Shown: piece by piece, positions 19,201 through 26,978 of the stretch
Numbering within the stretch: position 1 is the stretch's first letter
Layout of the letters: every line of letters starts with the position of its first letter
From: an uncultured Chloroflexota bacterium
GTDB lineage: Bacteria; Chloroflexota; Anaerolineae; Aggregatilineales; Phototrophicaceae
Direction: 5' to 3'
DNA: 64,000 nucleotides
NCBI GenBank assembly: GCA_937974245.1
Contig: CALJKV010000022.1
Location: 18,556-82,555, forward strand
The notes under the pieces: generated by a model
The model's input: the letters and a program-made list of their open reading frames with translations, nothing else
What the model was told of the DNA's origin: nothing
Database searches by the model: none
Program-made: the position numbers and the translations under genes

Positions 19201-20644
19201 AGAGATCATCGTGTCGGCACACCACCGTATGGTGGAAGTCACCACCCGGTTACTCGGTGAAGCCTACGCCGCCACTCCGCGTGCGTGGCGCGATACCTAT
19301 CGCTCATTTGTAGAAGTCTATACCGATTATTCCGTGCGTCGCAGCGAACGGCTGAACCGCTTTAATCAACTGTTCCGTGCTATGTTCATTGATCGCCATC
19401 CGGCCTATCCCCTGTACCGCCACTGGAACCAGGTGACGGAAGATTCGCCGGAATTCCCGGCACCACCCACTGATGAACCCACACCCCGCATAGCCGAGGG
19501 GGATGACATCGCCACTAGTGAATATCGCGGCTCACGCTATGCCGACCCGCAGCCAGAAGGCAGCACGGCGGTGCGGCTGCCACGCCTGTCACGACGGGTT
19601 ATTCTGGCGGGTGGTGCTGCGCTGTTCGTCTTAGTTGTCCTGTTGATACTGGATGGTCTGTTAGGTAATCAAGGTGCAGGTGTGTCGACCATTGCTGTGA
19701 CCATTACCGATACTCCTACTTATGATCCTTCAGGGACGATGGTGGCCCTGCTCGCCCTGAGCGCAACGGATGCGCAAACACTGACTCCCACGGGTACAAC
19801 TGACCCGGCGCAGGAGACGCCTACCCTGCCGTCCCCGCCCATTGAATTTGCGACACCAACTATCCGACCTACGCTCGTGAGTGTGGATGGGTCGCCGCAA
19901 CCCACTGATACCCCCACCGATACGAATACGCCTACTGATACCGCCACATCAACGCCGACGGATACACCGACTATCACACCGACACCGACCAGTACTGCCA
20001 CGCCGCCCAGCACGGCGACCGTGACTCTGCCGCCGGAAGGGCTGCAAGGGGCACAGGACTTGTTGGCGCTTTTCAACCGGCTACCAATGTTTCCCTGGAG
20101 CAGTGAGGAATTTTCATTAGTGCAGGCGATTGACACTTCTTATTGGCGTCTGGGGTCGAGTCCGGGTAGCGAGGGAGATGAGGTGGTAATTACGTTGCCT
20201 GCTGACCTGCTCGAAACGTACTTTGGTAACAATGCGGCCAGTCGGATTCGCCGGATGGAAATTGAACTCACGTTGACGAGCCATCTTCCGGCGCTGCTCG
20301 AAGCCAATCAGGTCTACTTTGGGGCGCTCCTGCAAGACGCGGCTAACCCGAGCCGGACCGCTGGGGTGAATATCCAACTGGTTCAGCCTGGAATCATTAA
20401 CATCGGCCACCGTATCGGAGCTGAAACCACGACAATCAGCCAACGTTCAGTCAGTATTCCTGGGGGACGCATTCGCCTGGAACGGGATCCATCTAACGGC
20501 AGTATCACGGTATTCTATAATGGTGAACAGATCGGTGCGGCTATTCCCTTCACCGGGACCAACACGACTGTCCTGCCCGTTCTCTATGCGCGGGGCGGGG
20601 GCGTCATCGTAAGCGTTACGAGTTGGTCGGTGACGGTACGTTAG
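16271..20644 (+). CDS. Giant atypical Ser/Thr kinase with transmembrane helix and extracellular beta-sandwich-like domain
   Basis: A 1457-residue protein; ATG 16271 follows CCAGGAG. Residues about 10-270 are a protein-kinase-like domain with Lys40 in VVVKRP, a catalytic-loop Asp145 in YNDVDAKH, and Asp164 in DWG. The usual HRD, K and N positions of the loop are altered (Y-N-D-V-D-A-K-H), so activity is uncertain. A long helical region, possibly TPR- or coiled-coil-like, runs to about 1100. One transmembrane helix follows (VILAGGAALFVLVVLLILDGLL, about 1113-1135). Then comes a Thr/Pro-rich linker of TPTDT-type repeats (about 1210-1255), and finally a 180-residue beta-rich domain that looks like a LamG/concanavalin-type sandwich. 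The layout suggests signalling between the outside and a cytoplasmic kinase. Confidence 0.8.
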   Translation: MADSLFDNRYRYDYIYPRGRSGETLRAVDTYDNDRPVVVKRPAPNDAPPIRAGQEVSILNERKALQRLEGHPIITGLLGSGQFVVGGIAHQYIVMERGQGVLVDELVRDLAAKGERLPELEMLVILDGLLELLQTAHERDVVYNDVDAKHLFWDRDGYRLKVIDWGNAVFLEGDETTPQGISRQSDIFQAGQLLYYIISGGGRADLPRDAGEDFLINLGHDAERVSPRLHQIMSKAAHPNTRLRYPSITRLRKDLDEYRGPLERERNSILGRMTERLRHSRSKDELQVMLETLEPALTMDPGFPQSRQTYREILARLRDLEVAADLDAVRIYLESGSWERAARLLGNLRARARGEQAGMVNMLREWAETMQTAGLAPTPSAILEAVTLIFDDYPVRAADMLLTHVDDEAAYPVQLLLAERISAYVPDVLLLRPNLYRVETTLAHLAAEGGNTTEPRALLTAIHQVLNALAGMSPANLVDLRDGFRTVVDEITALGALLDGLSGEGIAQDRLPMAALDRALNAAMILADNMHVIGRQATASPRDALAALDASRTIDPSNPAWDTVGRLLDGLYELLGSYQTYVPAADGSDLAGWLRDSHEDLAPFAGRLFDEMLLGMVRGLEAAAEAWGNYAESTILGNRLGTITALNDAADAIGTVSPTLAGWLNQLRAIISSAHYIERHTLYGGLGRLLADGWEAFDKGRLPDAERLGNQAVDIAKTDTEKLAASRLARLAELTRNWLERSGAANRKGVKTALSTVETLYTVEESAIREAFTAQMPSKETYLKAMGKGLVELYNRSSTAGLRILFANYIFLGALDAHGGVLEDAGFWLEAAVKTLGEYGERHPLTRALAEFTERRRDLNAAAALLNQVNGGFALATLDSTRRKLEDNPQARTLAAGIHSLRELEASVRDWSDGEFRSAGIKLDNAIKNVGEVEQAGAITLTGYRSWLMELSAASAELHNLSRMMHQAIDQRPNDPPEIIVSAHHRMVEVTTRLLGEAYAATPRAWRDTYRSFVEVYTDYSVRRSERLNRFNQLFRAMFIDRHPAYPLYRHWNQVTEDSPEFPAPPTDEPTPRIAEGDDIATSEYRGSRYADPQPEGSTAVRLPRLSRRVILAGGAALFVLVVLLILDGLLGNQGAGVSTIAVTITDTPTYDPSGTMVALLALSATDAQTLTPTGTTDPAQETPTLPSPPIEFATPTIRPTLVSVDGSPQPTDTPTDTNTPTDTATSTPTDTPTITPTPTSTATPPSTATVTLPPEGLQGAQDLLALFNRLPMFPWSSEEFSLVQAIDTSYWRLGSSPGSEGDEVVITLPADLLETYFGNNAASRIRRMEIELTLTSHLPALLEANQVYFGALLQDAANPSRTAGVNIQLVQPGIINIGHRIGAETTTISQRSVSIPGGRIRLERDPSNGSITVFYNGEQIGAAIPFTGTNTTVLPVLYARGGGVIVSVTSWSVTVR

Positions 20645-20645
20645 G

Positions 20646-22058
20646 CTATGCCCTTGGCAGCGTGAACCAGAATGTTGAACCCTTCCCCGGTTCGGATTCA
20701 ACGCCAATCTCTCCTTCGTGTGCCAGGACAATGCGCTGCGTAATGCTCAGGCCTAAACCTGTGCTTTTTTCGCCGCCAGTCGGTTGGGCGGAGAGGCGAG
20801 CAAAATCCTGGAACAATCGTTCGCGATCGGATGGGCTGATACCCGGCCCCTGATCCCGAACTTCAAAACGCCACATATCCCCGTTCAAGGTCGCCCACAC
20901 CCAAATCGTGCTTTGCGGAGGAGAATACTTGATGGCGTTAGAAATGAGGTTGTCCAGAACCTGCCGCAATCGTACCGCGTCCGCTCGGACTTCGCCTTGA
21001 TTCACTGTTTCCAGTTTTACGACAGTGCCTTTTGCCGATGCCAGTTTCGAGTGCCGCTCTACAGCCTCACCCAAAAACGCGGCTGTATCTATCGCAACTG
21101 GGGCCAGTTGCAGTTTCCCGGATTCAATGTGAGACACATCCAATAAGTCATTGAGAAGATTCAACATGTAATTGATCTGCCCCTGAATATCATGTGCGAT
21201 CTGGGTTCGAACATCATCCGGCAGATCGAGTTCCCCCATGAAAAACAACTCAGTCGCCATCTGAAGGTTGCTCAAGGGATTGCGCAGGTCATGCGCTGCG
21301 ATACCCAGGAAGGTGTTTTTGAGATTGTTCAGCCGTTGCAATTCCTCGTTTTGCCGCACAATTTCAGCCTGTTGGTCAAAGATTTCGGAAACCAACCGGC
21401 CTTTTTCCAGGATAATGGACAGCTGCCCGGCTACTTGCTTGAATACGTCCACATGAGTCCGGTCATAGATGTTTGGCTCAATACTGGAGAAAAACATGAA
21501 GCCAACAGGGACACCATTGGCGATGAGTGGACAGGTCAACGATGATCGGATTCCTTCGCTCAGAATTATGAGGGATGATTCAGATTGCGGTTTGTGTTGG
21601 GTGTAATCCCGCAAGTCATGAATGATGCGTGGTTCACCAGTTGCGATAATCTGCTGGAGACTGCTTCCTTTGAGTGAAGCCGAATAGCCCCGACCGAGTT
21701 TGATCTCTGGTTGGTCAGATTTTGCCCAATACGCCCGCACGGATTCACTGTCGTTTTCGATGAGTGAGAAGCCAATGCGATTATAGGGGAGCAGGTTACG
21801 AAAAGCATCATAGACGTGTTCCAGAATTTCATCCAAAACCAACCCAGCGTTGATCTGGGTGGTAATCTGGCTCAACATTACATTTTCCTGGTAGCGTTTC
21901 TGGATGCTCTGGCCGAGTCGGCTCAACGCATCGCCCAACCGCCCGATGTCATCGGCAGGCAGCACCGGGACTTCGATGCTATATACCCCTTCAACGAGAT
22001 GTTCAACCGCTTCGATATACGATGGAATACGCTTATCTGAATCGGAATGCTTGCTCAT
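20646..22058 (-). CDS. GAF-domain sensor histidine kinase
   Basis: A 470-residue kinase with no transmembrane helix. Residues about 20-60 look like a HAMP-type linker (LPADDIGRLGDALSRLGQSI), and a GAF domain covers about 75-220. The dimerisation/phosphoacceptor helix is FLGIAAHDLRNPLSNLQ, with His in AAHDLRNP near 258. The ATPase domain has N box LDNLISNAIKYSPP, G1 VRDQGPGISPSD and G2 STGLGLSIT. It autophosphorylates on His; the partner response regulator is not adjacent. Its stop codon lies one base from the stop of the giant kinase gene, so the two are tightly convergent. Confidence 0.9.
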   Translation of the reverse strand: MSKHSDSDKRIPSYIEAVEHLVEGVYSIEVPVLPADDIGRLGDALSRLGQSIQKRYQENVMLSQITTQINAGLVLDEILEHVYDAFRNLLPYNRIGFSLIENDSESVRAYWAKSDQPEIKLGRGYSASLKGSSLQQIIATGEPRIIHDLRDYTQHKPQSESSLIILSEGIRSSLTCPLIANGVPVGFMFFSSIEPNIYDRTHVDVFKQVAGQLSIILEKGRLVSEIFDQQAEIVRQNEELQRLNNLKNTFLGIAAHDLRNPLSNLQMATELFFMGELDLPDDVRTQIAHDIQGQINYMLNLLNDLLDVSHIESGKLQLAPVAIDTAAFLGEAVERHSKLASAKGTVVKLETVNQGEVRADAVRLRQVLDNLISNAIKYSPPQSTIWVWATLNGDMWRFEVRDQGPGISPSDRERLFQDFARLSAQPTGGEKSTGLGLSITQRIVLAHEGEIGVESEPGKGSTFWFTLPRA

Positions 22059-22272
22059 GGGTTTGTCTTATCTCGATATAGTGTTTGGGGTTGATCTAAT
22101 TATATTGGGCAATGAACAAAAAAGTGTAAAGAGACTTTTACAAGTAACCTTGCCCTGCTGATTCGGCTGGTAAACTGCCGTTAGATATAAATTTCTGCAA
22201 TCTTTATTGTACTCACGTAAATCCGTAGTAAACTATAAACAAACCATCTCATAACTTTTACGGAGCAGACGA

Positions 22273-22617
22273 ATGTCCGAGCATACGGGCGCGAATGATC
22301 CAAAATGGCTGGAAGAGTTTGAGCAGCTAGCCAATGAACAGCTTGGGCACGACTCATCGTGTGAACACGTTCACCCCATTGTCGAACAATGGTTTAACCA
22401 ACTGATGAACGAGGACCCTCCGGAATCGCGGGATTCGGTAGCTCAGGCAATGGCTTGTTTATCTACCGAGATTTTGTATACCACTCCCCAGCAATTGCGC
22501 GATATTCTGATGCAACAAATCGCCGAAGATGATCTGGCCTTATGGATTGAACATGTGCTGCTGGTAGGTCGTGCCTTTGAAATTGCCCTCAATAATGGCA
22601 GACTGGACGACCTTTAG
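22273..22617 (+). CDS. Hypothetical acidic protein
   Basis: A 114-residue, Glu/Asp-rich, mostly helical soluble protein. It contains one His/Cys cluster (HDSSCEHVHPIVEQW, about 31-45) that could bind a metal. A GGAGCAGACGA ribosome-binding stretch precedes ATG 22273. I recognise no family. It is monocistronic: the histidine kinase diverges upstream and a leftward membrane-protein gene converges downstream. Confidence 0.6.
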   Translation: MSEHTGANDPKWLEEFEQLANEQLGHDSSCEHVHPIVEQWFNQLMNEDPPESRDSVAQAMACLSTEILYTTPQQLRDILMQQIAEDDLALWIEHVLLVGRAFEIALNNGRLDDL

Positions 22618-22647
22618 CGAATGAATGACGGGGCCCATTGATATAGT

Positions 22648-22674
22648 ATCCGTGACAAACCTCAGATCACGGAT
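22648..22674. terminator. Possible weak terminator hairpin
   Basis: ATCCGTGA, an eleven-base loop, then TCACGGAT, just downstream of the 114-residue hypothetical gene. There is no clear T-run, so it may be only partly effective. Confidence 0.35.
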
Positions 22675-22772
22675 CAAAGGGCGCGATATATTGCGTCCTG
22701 GGTACGGCCGGTTTGCCTGCCGTGTCCCTGATATGCAATTGTGCCTATCAGCATATTCTCTATTCCGCATAT

Positions 22773-23249
22773 TCAGCGCAGCACTTCACCGGAAACAATC
22801 GTGCGCGATCTGCTGATGTAGTACACCCGATAGCTGTGCCCCCGGGTAAAACCATGACCAATCTCCCGTGAAACTGGAAAGCGAAATCTGCCGATGACCA
22901 GGTAGTAGGGAGACCAGAAGGGCAGCGGCAACCGTTCTTGCAGTGTCACGCGGCCATCAACTGCACGCACGCCGTTCGCTAGATCCGCCTGGAATGATAG
23001 CCAGATCAGCGCCGCTACTGCTGCCATCATTACACCGGCAAACCAGATGACGACCATTGACTGGAACATCAGTCCACCAATCCCCAAGACTGCCACCACC
23101 AATCCCCAACCACGTACAGATGATACGACCTGGCGTAATAGGATCTCTCGTTGGTTGGGGCTCAGGCGACCACGCTGGTTGTCAGCTAAGTCAGCGGCGG
23201 TGAAATTCAAGGCAGATATCAAAAGCATATAGGGGTTTGGACGCATCAT
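22773..23249 (-). CDS. Two-helix membrane protein of unknown function
   Basis: A 158-residue protein. The N-terminal amphipathic segment (about 1-42) has the motif NQRGRLSPNQREILLRQ, and two adjacent transmembrane helices follow (GWGLVVAVLGIGGLMFQ and MVVIWFAGVMMAAVAALIWLS). The C-terminal cytosolic part is rich in Arg and aromatic residues (YYLVIGRFRFPVSREIGHGF). The family is unknown to me. ATG codons occur in tandem at the start. Confidence 0.55.
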   Translation of the reverse strand: MMRPNPYMLLISALNFTAADLADNQRGRLSPNQREILLRQVVSSVRGWGLVVAVLGIGGLMFQSMVVIWFAGVMMAAVAALIWLSFQADLANGVRAVDGRVTLQERLPLPFWSPYYLVIGRFRFPVSREIGHGFTRGHSYRVYYISRSRTIVSGEVLR

Positions 23250-23433
23250 GATAGTACCCTTTGGAGTGGAATCGGCACGCCGGACTCTGCATTCGACATA
23301 TTTGTCACGTTGTGCAGCACACCAGGCTCAATACACGAAAAGGATTATTCTAAAGAAATATCGCGCGGGTGAATCAATCAGCGGCACCACTGGAGTAAAT
23401 GTTCATTTACCATTCTACGGCAGAATAATAGCA

Positions 23434-23460
23434 GGATTCCCCCAGACAATGGGGGAATCC
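23434..23460. terminator. Strong hairpin downstream of the ArsR-like operon
   Basis: GGATTCCCCCA, a five-base loop, then TGGGGGAATCC: an 11-bp perfect stem just beyond the stop of the leftward regulator gene. On the minus strand it is followed by a TGCTATTATT stretch, as expected for the end of the hydrolase-VOC-regulator transcript. Confidence 0.7.
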
Positions 23461-23475
23461 TGGCACGAAAAATGC

Positions 23476-24117
23476 TTATGTATCCTCGCGCGGGGTATGG
23501 CGGGAAACATTGGGGTAGAATGCAAGCAGAAATCCGAAAGACGGCTTGCTCGCATCAAATTCATCGCCATTGTCAAATTCATCCAGCAGCGCCTTGAGCC
23601 GCCGGTGAAATTCGATGGCTTCTGCTTCAGTCAGGTTCATGCCGCCGCGCCAGAGCATAAGAGAATGCGGGGTAGGTGAGTCAGGTTCTTCAGGAGTGGT
23701 CAGGTCAATCATCCCGACCTGAATGCTTTTCTGGATGTCGTCGCGGGTTTCTTCAAAAATACCCATCAACACCATGTTGAGGTTCTCTTGCCCGCCTGGC
23801 GAGTCGGGCGAAAGTAAATCGCGGCTGACCCGAAAGCTCATCGCCGCCGCCCGGTACTGTTTTTCGATGATACCGGAGACCACACGGGTATCAACTACCT
23901 GAATCAGCGCCCGTTCCTCAAGCTGTTTGATGTGATAGTACAGTTTCGTTGGCGGCAGTTCCAGTTGTGCCGCGATTTGTTTTACTGTGCATGGGGTAAA
24001 CGCCAGCAGCTTAACGATTTGAAGGCGCAGCGGATCGGCCAGGATCTTGAGTGTCTCCAGATCATCTACCATCATTTCGGAAGCTGGTTTGAATGGGGTG
24101 GTCTGCGTACTGTTCAT
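23476..24117 (-). CDS. ArsR-like winged-helix transcriptional regulator
   Basis: A 213-residue regulator. The N-terminal winged helix is LKILADPLRLQIVKLLAFTPCTVKQIAAQLELPPTKLYYHIKQLEERAL (quoted in short pieces: ILADPLRLQIVKLL, TVKQIAAQLELPPTKLYYHI), typical of ArsR-type and YdfH-like helix-turn-helix proteins. The long C-terminal part (about 95-213) is not a standard metal-binding tail; no Cys cluster is visible. It probably senses a small molecule or acts as a dimer. It is the last gene of a leftward operon with a VOC protein and an S33 hydrolase, which it may control. Confidence 0.75.
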   Translation of the reverse strand: MNSTQTTPFKPASEMMVDDLETLKILADPLRLQIVKLLAFTPCTVKQIAAQLELPPTKLYYHIKQLEERALIQVVDTRVVSGIIEKQYRAAAMSFRVSRDLLSPDSPGGQENLNMVLMGIFEETRDDIQKSIQVGMIDLTTPEEPDSPTPHSLMLWRGGMNLTEAEAIEFHRRLKALLDEFDNGDEFDASKPSFGFLLAFYPNVSRHTPREDT

Positions 24118-24155
24118 GATTCAAGTGTAGCCAAAGTGAAACAAATTGACCACTG

Positions 24156-24929
24156 TTAAGAGAATTCCGCCACAATTTGCATCAGAACGCCGTGTGTTGT
24201 GGCCGGGTCAAGCTGTCGGGGGGCGCTGCCGAGCAGTACCAATCGGTAAAGTGATGTCTTACTATGTGCCAGGTACATTTGTGCTGCTGGCGTCATGGTG
24301 GGAGTGAGGCGCAGCTTCACCCCCTGCAATACGAACGTGGCAGACGCCGCCGACCTGCGCCATGGCGCCGCCCCTAACAGCCTGGTGTAAGATGCGATTG
24401 TTATTTCGTCCAGGTGGGCGACCAGCACCTCTAGCTCAACGATGCCAGTCACGCCGTTGGCATGTTGAGTTGCGTCGAGTGTATCCGGCACACGCACCGT
24501 GCGCGGCGTCTGGTCTTCAATTAAGAAGGGCGACATCCCGCCGGCTACTGCTGCTGTCAACCAGCGCATTTCCGTGCCATCTGCTCGAAGGCGACAACCC
24601 GGCACAACATCATCCACCGCTGCGCCGTGCTCCCTCAAAGCTGAAATCAAGGTTTCCAGATTATCGACCAGCAGCGCGTACCCCGCCATACCTTCCGCCC
24701 CCTGTGCCAGGCCGCTGAAATCCGCGACATGCGGTTCACTGCGCGAGTCGCCGGTCAGTGCCAGCAGTTCCAGGTAGCTACCATCCTGGAAGCAAATCAG
24801 GGCATTATGTGTCGTGCCGCTGGCGTGTCTTCCGCCATACAGGACGGTGAAACCCAAGGCGCGGAAGTCCACTATCGCTGTATCCAGGTCATGCACGGCG
24901 ATAATAACGTGGTCAAGCTGGAATGCCAT
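24156..24929 (-). CDS. VOC/glyoxalase-like protein
   Basis: A 257-residue protein with the N-terminal vicinal-oxygen-chelate pattern LDHVIIAVHDLDTAIVDFRALGFTV. It continues with HNALICFQDGSYLELLAL, matching the glyoxalase-like domain 3 type, and a second, weaker VOC half from about residue 150. Metal ligands His7 and Glu near 55 are conserved in position. The reaction is unknown. It starts 5 bp after the hydrolase stop, with GGAG in the overlap region, so the two are translationally coupled. Confidence 0.75.
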   Translation of the reverse strand: MAFQLDHVIIAVHDLDTAIVDFRALGFTVLYGGRHASGTTHNALICFQDGSYLELLALTGDSRSEPHVADFSGLAQGAEGMAGYALLVDNLETLISALREHGAAVDDVVPGCRLRADGTEMRWLTAAVAGGMSPFLIEDQTPRTVRVPDTLDATQHANGVTGIVELEVLVAHLDEITIASYTRLLGAAPWRRSAASATFVLQGVKLRLTPTMTPAAQMYLAHSKTSLYRLVLLGSAPRQLDPATTHGVLMQIVAEFS

Positions 24930-24934
24930 CTTGT

Positions 24935-26833
24935 TTACTCCACGGGTCGCAGCGCATCAACCGCCGGCAGAAACACGCCATTATAGTATGTTTCAGTCAC
25001 CGCATTTGGGCTCAGTAACATCACGAGATAGCCTGTCTCATCTTGCTCGGCAATTGCCAGCGATGCCGTCATGGTATCGGTGTTAAGCGTGTAGAATGTC
25101 CATGTCAGCCCGTTGGCGGCCTGTTCACCATCACCCGCTGGGAAGCCGGGCAACCTCATCTGCTGCTGCAGAAGTTCCCGCACCGCTGTGGCTCCGCCCG
25201 GTATGGACTGCTGGAACAGCACAGTAGGGCTGGCTGTCGAAAGTGCGTAGATGCCCGGCCTGATTTCGCTCCAGGTATCAGGAATCACACTGGTGAGACT
25301 ATACGCCTCACTGGTCAGGGGGATGAGGTTAAAAGTTGTTTCCGGCGCGACAAACGTCATTGGTGGCATTGAGGTGATGCATGATGAGTCCGGCTCTCTG
25401 GTTGGGTCATTCAGAAAGCTCAGAGCAATTTGCAAGGCACAGGTATCCGAACGCACCGCGCCATGTCCTAGGCCAGGGAACACATACAAGTAACTGTTGG
25501 CGAGGTCGTCAGACACCATCTGCCCCCAGTCCGGCGGTGTGATCGGATCGAACTCACCCGCCAGCACCAGGGCCGGGATATCGCTCACCACTGCCTGGTT
25601 CTCACCTTCAGGGGCGGGCTGCACACCCCATTCAGCGCACAGTGTAAAAATATCCTCTGTGAACCGGTTGAACGTGCCTGCCAGACTCTGTGGCAAACCC
25701 GCGCTGCTTGCCAGTGCCTCGTTCAGCGAAACAGATTGCATTTCTTCGGCACACTGTACGGAATAATAGAATGCTTCACTTAAACCCAATGGACGATCCA
25801 GGTAGTCCTGGGCGATTAGCGACAGTGCCTGCGCATCACGGTTTAGCAAGGCATGGATGATCTGCGGGATATTCGGCAGAACTTCCTTGCGGTACATCAG
25901 GTTAAACAGGCCTTCCACCAGCATGTCTCCGGTGATATAGACCGTGAATTCAGCGCCTTGCTGCATGGGGATGATCGTTCGGGCGGGTTCAAGGTTGAAC
26001 TGATCCACAAGTTCATAAAATGCCGTTTCGAGGTTTGGATAAGCGGCCTGGCAGCCCTGTTGTGCCGCACACGTATCGAAGAGCCGGCGGTAAGCGTTAC
26101 CTAGCAGTGAGGCGAAATCCAGGTACAGATTCACCTGCAAGGGGTAAGCTGAATCGATAATCACGCTGCGAATGCCATTGGGAAAGTCGCGCATAACGGT
26201 CAGCGCCAGCTTAGAACCATACGATACCCCAAATAAGTTCCACTGTTCATAACCCAATGCCTGCCGAATCGCCTCCAGGTCAGCCGCATTGTTGGTTGTG
26301 TTGTAGAGATCAAGTTTCGCCCCGGTTTCCACCAGTTGGCGGCGGCATGTTAGGAGTGCCTGGGATTCTGCTTGTTTGTAGTCCTCCACCGGGCGTTGTT
26401 CTCCGGCAATTTCGTAGAGGGCGAACAGGAAGTTTGGGCAATCGAGTGACGGTTCGGAACGTCCGACGCCGCGCTGGTCAAAGAGGATGAAATCGCGGTT
26501 CTCTAAAAATCCGTAATAGTTCGGGCGGAACGTATTATCCGGGTATTCCAGCGCTGCCCCGCCGGGGCCACCTACCAGCAGCACAACCGGGTCAGGCTGT
26601 GGGTTTTCACTGCGGCTGTGGATGATTGCCACTTGCAACGTAACTGTTTCACCATTATCAGGATTCTGATGATCAGCCGCGACTTTCACTGTGCCGCAGT
26701 CAATTGTGAGGCCGGTGGGCATAATAAACGGGCAGCGACCCGGCTCAAAGGCCGGCGCACCGCCTTGAGCATGAACGGGAAGCGATACCACCAGGAAAAG
26801 TAATAGAAGACACATTAATCGTTTAACCATCAC
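24935..26833 (-). CDS. Secreted alpha/beta hydrolase (S33/TAP-like)
   Basis: A 632-residue exported hydrolase with signal peptide LMCLLLLFLVVSLPVHAQ. The S33 proline-iminopeptidase-like fold shows the oxyanion segment VVLLVGGPGGAAL, then LFDQRGVGRSEPSLDC, a nucleophile elbow GVSYGSKLAL (GxSxG), the acid in GEFDPITPP, and the catalytic His in GLGHGAV. The C-terminal TAP-like segment and a further ~130 residues of unknown function extend it beyond the usual ~500. It probably cleaves peptides or esters outside the cell. It is the first gene of the VOC/regulator operon. Confidence 0.85.
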   Translation of the reverse strand: MMVKRLMCLLLLFLVVSLPVHAQGGAPAFEPGRCPFIMPTGLTIDCGTVKVAADHQNPDNGETVTLQVAIIHSRSENPQPDPVVLLVGGPGGAALEYPDNTFRPNYYGFLENRDFILFDQRGVGRSEPSLDCPNFLFALYEIAGEQRPVEDYKQAESQALLTCRRQLVETGAKLDLYNTTNNAADLEAIRQALGYEQWNLFGVSYGSKLALTVMRDFPNGIRSVIIDSAYPLQVNLYLDFASLLGNAYRRLFDTCAAQQGCQAAYPNLETAFYELVDQFNLEPARTIIPMQQGAEFTVYITGDMLVEGLFNLMYRKEVLPNIPQIIHALLNRDAQALSLIAQDYLDRPLGLSEAFYYSVQCAEEMQSVSLNEALASSAGLPQSLAGTFNRFTEDIFTLCAEWGVQPAPEGENQAVVSDIPALVLAGEFDPITPPDWGQMVSDDLANSYLYVFPGLGHGAVRSDTCALQIALSFLNDPTREPDSSCITSMPPMTFVAPETTFNLIPLTSEAYSLTSVIPDTWSEIRPGIYALSTASPTVLFQQSIPGGATAVRELLQQQMRLPGFPAGDGEQAANGLTWTFYTLNTDTMTASLAIAEQDETGYLVMLLSPNAVTETYYNGVFLPAVDALRPVE

Positions 26834-26978
26834 AATACACTCTCAATCATATGGATAAGCAAAGAAGCATTTTATGTTACCGTATGTCAGGCGGGAGACA
26901 AAGCGCGATATTTAGTGGCGGGGGGCAAGCGCAAAACCTGCCCCCTGGTTACTGCGGCGGCCACCATGCCGGATGCGA

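Noticed and set aside
19900..20030. Thr/Pro repeats in the kinase as a simple-sequence or CRISPR-like repeat
   Set aside because: The repeats follow the codon frame (TPTDT-type units) and encode a linker; there are no unique spacers.
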